Assembly: GCA_013817065.1 (NCBI GenBank)
Contig: JACDDJ010000242.1
Span: 1 to 5,656 of the forward strand
From: Acidobacteriota bacterium
GTDB lineage: Bacteria > Acidobacteriota > Vicinamibacteria > Vicinamibacterales > 2-12-FULL-66-21
Direction: 5' to 3'
Length of the DNA stretch: 5,656 nucleotides
Each line of letters starts with the position of its first letter. Position 1 is the stretch's first letter. The notes beneath the pieces are model-generated. The model did no database searches. It saw nothing but the letters and a program-made list of their open reading frames with translations, and was not told the DNA's origin. A program made the translations under genes and the position numbers. Of this stretch, positions 1 through 3,207 are shown piece by piece.

Positions 1-183
1 GAGCCGGCCGACGGTCTTGTCGGGCGCGACGTCGAACACCCGGTAAAACGCGGCGCTGGCCGCCTTGACGCGCAACTGCCCGTCGAGCACGACCAGCGGC
101 TCGCGCAGCGTCTTTACGATGTCCTCGGCGTGGTCGGAGAGATCTGGATCGCCGCCCGAAGGGCGGGTAGGTCGATCGTTCAT
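1..183 (-). CDS. PAS-domain sensor protein, probably a histidine kinase (N-terminal 61 residues only)
   Basis: Only the N-terminus is present; the frame runs off the left edge of the window. The start is the ATG at 183-181. After a charged, proline- and glycine-rich leader (MNDRPTRPSGGDPD), the segment around residues 23-61 reads VKTLREPLVVLDGQLRVK, then AASAAFYRVFDV and a GRL end. This is the usual start of a PAS sensor fold: 'LxEPLVVLDxxLRVxxAxxxFYRxFxV'. In many bacteria this form sits in front of a HisKA/HATPase kinase core or in CheB/CheR-type hybrids. No membrane segment precedes the PAS domain, so a cytoplasmic sensor is likely. The kinase core itself is outside the window, so that part is inferred. 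I see no strong Shine-Dalgarno sequence upstream of the ATG. It would have diverged from the MarC gene before the phage-like fragment came to lie between them. Confidence 0.75.
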   Translation of the reverse strand, partial: MNDRPTRPSGGDPDLSDHAEDIVKTLREPLVVLDGQLRVKAASAAFYRVFDVAPDKTVGRL

Positions 184-231
184 CGAAAGTAGAATAGCCC
201 AAATCCCCCCCCGCCACCGCAACGTGCGTCG
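184..231. other. Upstream region of the sensor gene with an 8-base C/G run
   Basis: This 48-bp gap lies between the sensor start and the end of the last small ORF of the phage-like cassette. On the sensor strand it holds eight consecutive G (plus-strand C at 205-212), then ATTTGGGCTATTCTACTTTCG directly before the ATG, split here only by description. TATTCT (plus 191-196) could be a poor -10 box, but no convincing -35 is placed in front of it. The left boundary of the phage-derived DNA should lie in or near this gap. Confidence 0.4.
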
Positions 232-333
232 TCAATACGGGTTTCGTGCGGCGTGCCCCAAGAAACGAGCATCGCCTCCACTTCGGATCGAAGGTGTCGC
301 ACCTCGAAGTAAGGGACGAAAGTTCAAGGTCAT
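232..333 (-). CDS. 33-residue ORF, ATGA-coupled to the preceding gene; function unknown
   Basis: The ATG at 333-331 overlaps the TGA of the previous gene (332-330) in an ATGA arrangement, typical of translationally coupled genes. The product begins MTLNFRPLLRG and ends GHAARNPY, with stop TGA at 234-232. It is basic, with no hydrophobic segment. I do not recognise it. It may be a genuine small phage protein, or the first part of a longer gene cut off where the phage-derived DNA meets the chromosome. The second option fits its position as the last ORF before the sensor gene. The support is the coupling geometry only. Confidence 0.35.
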   Translation of the reverse strand: MTLNFRPLLRGATPSIRSGGDARFLGHAARNPY

Positions 334-545
334 TCCCCGAACAACATTTCCTCGGCCTCTGCTTCCGAACAGCGATGGTCGCGGCAGTAGGCGCGCACCC
401 GCCGCCGCCGCTCAGCGTCGTCACCACCGATTGCGGCTCTGCGTTCGTGCGCCAGACCGGAGTGCGGTCGGTGTGTTGGCCCGCCTGCCCATTGCCGACA
501 GTTCAAACGGTAGCGACTCGGCTCTCGAAACTCCTCGAAAGCCAT
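330..545 (-). CDS. 71-residue basic protein of phage-like cassette; function unknown
   Basis: The preceding gene ends TGA at 547-545, and the ATG at 545-543 shares its A, giving TGATG and implying re-initiation after termination. A GTG one codon earlier (548-546) is also possible and would give 72 residues. The first part is MAFEEFREPSRYRLNCRQWA. The C-terminal third is a charged helix: AERRRRVRAYCRDHRC followed by SEAEAEEMLFGE. Arginine and histidine are abundant and there is no membrane segment. Its length and position suit a small phage accessory or DNA-associated protein, but no family is recognisable. Its stop overlaps the next short ORF by four bases. Confidence 0.5.
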   Translation of the reverse strand: MAFEEFREPSRYRLNCRQWAGGPTHRPHSGLAHERRAAIGGDDAERRRRVRAYCRDHRCSEAEAEEMLFGE

Positions 546-781
546 CACGCTCTACGGCTCGGCAAAGAACCGCCGTCCGTCCGCAACGATCGCGCATCCG
601 GCGCGTTGGCGTTCAGTGCCTCTGCGAATGCACCAGGCACGTCGGCTGTCGTGGTCGCAAGCTCCTGCGCCATGAACGCAATTGCTAACTGGCGCAAGTC
701 CTCGACTTCGGCGCGCGTCAGCCCCGAACCACCGCGCCGAGCGTCACGCAATCGTTGGGTGAGTGTTTGAAGTAACGTCAT
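545..781 (-). CDS. 78-residue protein of phage-like cassette; function unknown
   Basis: The start ATG at 781-779 lies 5 nt after the stop of the preceding gene. It has a clear Shine-Dalgarno GAGGT (plus-strand acctc at 789-793) seven bases before it, inside the end of that gene. The product starts MTLLQTLTQRLRDARRGGSG and continues with a predicted helix, LTRAEVEDLRQLAIAFMAQE, then an alanine-rich stretch ending in a basic tail (SLPSRRA). It looks like a small soluble helical protein. I do not recognise the family. It is the best-supported of the small genes because the ribosome site, spacing and codon pattern all agree. Confidence 0.55.
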   Translation of the reverse strand: MTLLQTLTQRLRDARRGGSGLTRAEVEDLRQLAIAFMAQELATTTADVPGAFAEALNANAPDARSLRTDGGSLPSRRA

Positions 782-786
782 GCGTT

Positions 787-1374
787 CTACCTCAAAGACC
801 TGCGCAGTTCCCGCGCCACGGTGTCGCTGAAGCCCTCAACCGCAGAAATGAAGCTCCGAGCGTCCTCGGCGAGTGCTGTCTGCTGCGGTCTGTGAGCACG
901 GTTGTAGCTGGTCAGGCCGACCGTCACCGCGTCATCGGTCGTCAGTGGGAAGCTGCGCGGTCCGTGCACGACTGCTGCGAGAACTTCTGGATCGCAGCTG
1001 CGCGAAATGAACAACTCGCGTTCGCGTGTTTCCATGTTGCGCAACAGTTTGCGAATCTCGACGGCTCTGAACTCGTTGATCTCCGGAACCTGCTGCATTT
1101 CGGTTTCAAGTTGCGCAAGATGATCACGGTGGCGCTGCGTTGCGCTGTCAGCGATCACTCTCAACATTCCTTCCGCCTCGGCACGTGCCGCGTCGAGCGC
1201 AAACTCCCGCCCGGCGTCCGTCCACGCCTGCCCTTTAAGTTTTTTGTCCGCCGCCTGCACCGTTTTGTCGAATAGGGACGCAATGTTTTCAAGCACGCCC
1301 GTCGCCGCGCCGCGTTTGATCGCCCCGAAGCCCCGCGACAACGCGCGGGATGATCGTCCGCAGTTGGTTTGCAT
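787..1374 (-). CDS. Helical protein of unknown function next to terminase; 5' end frameshifted
   Basis: The open frame gives 195 residues from an ATG at 1374-1372, but that start looks false. It has no good ribosome site, lies 51 nt beyond the terminase stop, and begins with an implausible cysteine- and serine-rich stretch. A well-placed ATG with GGTGAGG in front of it lies at 1423 in another frame (separate entry). Joining the two frames near 1323-1334 would give a protein of about 211 residues. From residue 16 of the listed frame the product looks natural: FGAIKRGAATGVLENIASLF, then long charged helices (about 35-130) likely to form coiled coils, then a segment with DPEVLAAVVHGP and a final helix ending ELRRSLR. 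It follows the terminase gene directly, where phages often carry small head or connector genes. I cannot name a family. Confidence 0.55.
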   Translation of the reverse strand: MQTNCGRSSRALSRGFGAIKRGAATGVLENIASLFDKTVQAADKKLKGQAWTDAGREFALDAARAEAEGMLRVIADSATQRHRDHLAQLETEMQQVPEINEFRAVEIRKLLRNMETRERELFISRSCDPEVLAAVVHGPRSFPLTTDDAVTVGLTSYNRAHRPQQTALAEDARSFISAVEGFSDTVARELRRSLR

Positions 1375-1423
1375 TCGGAACTATTGGACCTGTCGCACGA
1401 ATTACTTCGGTTTGATTTTCCAT
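1289..1423 (-). pseudogene. Probable true N-terminus (44 codons) of the helical protein, in a different frame
   Basis: The ATG at 1423-1421 lies two bases after the terminase TAA (1428-1426). It is preceded by GGTGAGG (plus 1434-1440), ten bases away, a good ribosome site. The product begins MENQTEVIRATGPIVPNANQ and continues LRTIIPRVVAG before drifting into an arginine- and glycine-rich run that ends at TGA 1291-1289. Dropping one base from a GGGG run (plus CCCC at 1331-1334, or the similar run at 1323-1326) joins this start to the downstream frame as ...PRVVAG-FGAIKRGAAT..., which reads as one continuous protein. This supports a one-base insertion, as a mutation or a sequencing/assembly error. 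A programmed +1 shift is a less likely alternative. Confidence 0.6.
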
Positions 1424-1425
1424 TT

Positions 1426-2451
1426 TTAATTTGCCTCACCGACAACGCGGGTTGTCATTTCATTTACCTTGCTTTCTTCCTTAAACGTGCCCGCCCGTTG
1501 TTCGTTGTAACGGGCCAGTGCGGCTGTAATGCCTTCCTTCATGGCGTAGTGTCGCCAACTCGGATCGAAACGAATTTCATCCGGCAGATCTTCGGTGATG
1601 TCTGGCTGCTTCCTGCCGCCGACGGTGCGGATCACACGTCCGCTGCCGAGCACGTCAACAACCTGCATCGAACGCGAGCGCACCGCGCCCGCCATGACGA
1701 GCGATCCAGCCGCCGCGTTGGCAACGTCATCATGTGCGCCTCGGCGATGATCAACTCTGTCTTTTGTGCTCGCACGGTGCCGTTCAAGTCCGCGAAGCTC
1801 GCGCAACAGATCGGGATTGTCGAGCAAGCGAACCTGCCCGGCATTCACACGCGGCAGCAGATCGAGATAGATCGTTGAGCGATCGCGCTCGGACGGCTTG
1901 TAGGTGATGCGCTGCCGTTGGAACGCTTCGGTGACGAAGCCGGGTGCATAGCGATCGCCGGAAACTTCGGTCACGTGATATTCGCGGAGCAAGGTGCAGA
2001 CTTGGCGAATCGCTGACTCAGGACTGAAGGGCGGGCGGATGGTAACGAGTGCATCGAGCACAGCGACATCGTGTTTGTCCGCGTGCGCGATCGCTGCGGT
2101 GAAGGCATCTTTACCGGTGCCGCTCGCAGCGTCCGCGAATGCACGGTATGCCATGCCCGGCACATAGGGCCGCGCGATCACACCTGAATCTACGCACGCA
2201 TCGAGCGCAGCGGCTTCAAACAGGGTTTGAACGTTCTGCAAAAACTCGGCGTCGATCTCCGCCAGTGCGGAGTCGGAATCAACGTCCCGGAGGTGTTGCA
2301 GGAACTTCTCCGACAGCAGCGGATGCAGCGCCGTGCTTGCCGACTGCCAAAAGAGCAGATCGGAATCGGCGTTCCCGAAGTGCTGCTTGTGAAGCTCGTT
2401 CCCCTGGCGGCCCACCAGACAATTCCTGATAAAAATAGAATTCACGCGCAA
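1426..2451 (-). CDS. Phage terminase large subunit, C-terminal nuclease part (N-terminal ATPase missing)
   Basis: The large terminase cuts concatemeric phage DNA and pumps it into the capsid. It has an N-terminal ATPase and a C-terminal RNase H-fold nuclease. Residues about 14-88 (GRQGNELHKQHFG, LLFWQSASTALHPLLSE, FEAAALDACV) match the linker after the ATPase motor. Residues 102-249 carry the nuclease: AFADAASGTGKDAFTAAIAH (Asp107), ITYKPSERDRSTIYLDLLP, VSGDRYAPGF (Asp166) and RGAHDDVANAAAG (Asp241/242). These supply the three acidic positions expected to bind metal. Walker A and B motifs are absent, so the protein cannot package DNA by itself. The start is TTG at 2451, or GTG two codons later; neither has a clear ribosome site. 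The frame stays open back to 2565 without terminase-like sequence. About 90 residues after the nuclease (250-341) form an extra tail with no recognised motif. It is read away from marC and is followed after 2 nt by the next gene. Confidence 0.85.
   Translation of the reverse strand: MRVNSIFIRNCLVGRQGNELHKQHFGNADSDLLFWQSASTALHPLLSEKFLQHLRDVDSDSALAEIDAEFLQNVQTLFEAAALDACVDSGVIARPYVPGMAYRAFADAASGTGKDAFTAAIAHADKHDVAVLDALVTIRPPFSPESAIRQVCTLLREYHVTEVSGDRYAPGFVTEAFQRQRITYKPSERDRSTIYLDLLPRVNAGQVRLLDNPDLLRELRGLERHRASTKDRVDHRRGAHDDVANAAAGSLVMAGAVRSRSMQVVDVLGSGRVIRTVGGRKQPDITEDLPDEIRFDPSWRHYAMKEGITAALARYNEQRAGTFKEESKVNEMTTRVVGEAN
1434..1456 (-). promoter_or_regulatory. Small hairpin beside the ribosome-binding site of the helical-protein gene
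   Basis: A perfect 6-bp inverted repeat, GACAAC (1441-1446) and GTTGTC (1451-1456) with a 4-nt loop, lies in the last codons of the terminase gene. On the minus strand it is followed immediately by GGTGAGG (plus 1440-1434), the ribosome site of the ATG at 1423. The ribosome site is solid. A regulatory role for the hairpin is only suggested by its position. Confidence 0.35.
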
Positions 2452-2579
2452 GAAGCGGAGTGTCCTATTGGCCCGCCCTGACGCAGACTGTTCGAGCGTC
2501 CCCTGATCCTGCGTCAGGCGGTGATGCGTCCGTTGGCGATGCGGTGCTTCGGAGCTCTTCCTCCACTAAGATAGCCGGC
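2395..2579. other. Junction between phage-like fragment and marC: AT-rich island and inverted repeat
   Basis: Terminase similarity fades at about 2400-2425. Next to it lies an AT-rich island (2421-2442, aattcctgat then aaaaatagaatt) that contrasts with the GC-rich DNA on both sides. It contains TAGAAT (2436-2441), a five-of-six match to a -10 box on the plus strand, but no acceptable -35 is in front of it. A 10-bp inverted repeat follows at 2477-2518. Both strands are open in some frames here, but none gives recognisable protein. The region should hold the marC promoter and the right edge of the insertion; neither is certain. Confidence 0.4.
2477..2518. repeat. Perfect 10-bp inverted repeat with 22-nt spacer
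   Basis: CCTGACGCAG at 2477-2486 is the exact reverse complement of CTGCGTCAGG at 2509-2518. The spacer is 22 nt. There is no T-run after either arm, so it does not look like an intrinsic terminator. Its place between the truncated terminase and marC suits an operator for a dimeric regulator, a recombination or integration site, or a leftover of a mobile element end. The sequence does not choose between these. Confidence 0.55.
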
Positions 2580-3179
2580 GTGGACGTCCTCCCCGCGGTG
2601 ATCACTCTGTTCCTCGTGATGGACCCGCTGGGGAACGTGCCGTTGTTCCTGTCCATTCTCAAGAGCGTCGCGCCAGAGCGCCGGCAGAAGGTGATTCTGC
2701 GGGAAATCGGGATCGCGTACATCGTCGTGATCCTGTTTCTGCTGATGGGAAATGCGTTCCTGCAGTTCCTGGGGCTACGGCAGGAGGCCGTCAGCATCGC
2801 GGGCGGAATCGTCCTCTTCCTGATCGCGATTCGCATGATCTTCCCGGTCGAAGGAGGCTGGACGGATCAGTCGCCACAGGGCGAGCCGTTTGTCGTGCCG
2901 CTTGCAATTCCGCTGGTGGCCGGGCCGTCCACCCTTGCCACCGTGCTGCTCTTGCAGCAGACCGTGCCTGATTCCTCAACGGTCCAGATGGCCATCATCG
3001 TAACCATCGCGTGCGCAGCGAGCGGCGTCGTTCTATTGTCCTCGACACTCCTCTACCGCGCCCTGGGCGAACGGGGCCTGATTGCCATGGAGCGCCTGAT
3101 GGGCATGCTGCTGGTCATGGTCGCGGTACAGATGCTCATGAACGGCATCGCAACGTTCATGCGGCACAACGCTACCTGA
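2580..3179 (+). CDS. MarC family integral membrane protein
   Basis: The 199-residue product is a polytopic inner-membrane protein of the MarC (UPF0056, YhgN/YchE-like) family. Family hallmarks seen: ITLFLVMDPLGNVPLFLS at 8-25, SIAGGIVLFLIAIRMI at 72-87, PLAIPLVAGPSTLATVLL at 107-124 and ERLMGMLLVMVAVQMLMNGI at 171-190. About six hydrophobic segments are visible (near 3-25, 44-64, 70-88, 105-125, 136-158, 172-193). The GTG at 2580 is chosen because family members begin right before this first helix and are about 200 residues long. The open frame extends to a GTG at 2460, but those 40 extra residues are polar and unlike the family. No strong ribosome site is seen for either start. The biochemical role of MarC proteins is unsettled; the old link with multiple antibiotic resistance in Escherichia coli was not upheld. 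It is convergent with the large gene on its right. Confidence 0.92.
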   Translation: MDVLPAVITLFLVMDPLGNVPLFLSILKSVAPERRQKVILREIGIAYIVVILFLLMGNAFLQFLGLRQEAVSIAGGIVLFLIAIRMIFPVEGGWTDQSPQGEPFVVPLAIPLVAGPSTLATVLLLQQTVPDSSTVQMAIIVTIACAASGVVLLSSTLLYRALGERGLIAMERLMGMLLVMVAVQMLMNGIATFMRHNAT

Positions 3180-3207
3180 CGCTCACCCGCGCGACTCGCG
3201 TCCGCGG
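3180..3207. terminator. Short convergent intergenic gap with weak GC hairpin
   Basis: Only 28 bp separate the stop codons of marC and the oppositely oriented surface-protein gene. They hold CGCG-ACT-CGCG (3190-3200) and, as an alternative pairing, CCGCG/CGCGG (3187-3191 and 3203-3207). There is no T-run on either strand, so it would be at best an unusual terminator. It is listed because two transcripts must stop nearby. Confidence 0.2.

Larger units (their letters stand above)
232..2451 (-). mobile_element. Prophage or phage-like remnant (terminase fragment plus four small ORFs)
   Basis: All genes here run on the minus strand and are packed with gaps of 2-5 nt or with stop/start overlaps, as in phage structural operons. 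The first recognisable product is the C-terminal part of a terminase large subunit, a gene that belongs to tailed phages and gene transfer agents. The genes after it are small and unrecognised. The flanking genes are ordinary chromosomal ones: a PAS sensor on the left and MarC on the right. No integrase, portal, capsid, tail, lysis or repressor gene is visible, and the terminase ATPase half is missing, so this is a fragment and not a complete prophage. The outer limits are approximate: the terminase similarity fades near 2400-2425, and the last ORF ends at 232. Confidence 0.6.

Noticed and set aside
65..770. Long plus-strand open frames at 65-688 and 246-770
   Set aside because: They lie opposite the coupled minus-strand genes and the sensor start. 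Their products are low-complexity and rich in Arg, Pro and Ser, with no domain-like pattern or good ribosome site.
763..1275. Plus-strand 170-residue open frame opposite the helical-protein gene
   Set aside because: It is antisense to a frame with convincing helical periodicity. Its composition (many Cys, His, Phe, Arg) is typical of a shadow frame.
1493..1515. Inverted repeat GCCCGTT/AACGGGC with 9-nt loop as a possible terminator
   Set aside because: It lies inside the terminase coding sequence, upstream of co-directional genes, has no T-run, and can be explained by codon content.
1369..1878. Plus-strand 169-residue open frame opposite the terminase 3' end
   Set aside because: The minus strand here encodes clear terminase nuclease motifs; the plus-strand frame shows no recognisable family.
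184..2580. A complete defence island, CRISPR array or toxin-antitoxin pair in the accessory stretch
   Set aside because: No regularly spaced repeats are seen, no Cas or restriction motifs, and the small products show no recognisable toxin or antitoxin fold. The only named family is the terminase.
184..2580. tRNA gene as an integration site for the phage-like fragment
   Set aside because: I looked for a T-loop GGTTCGAATCC-type sequence and cloverleaf pairing near both borders on both strands and found none.
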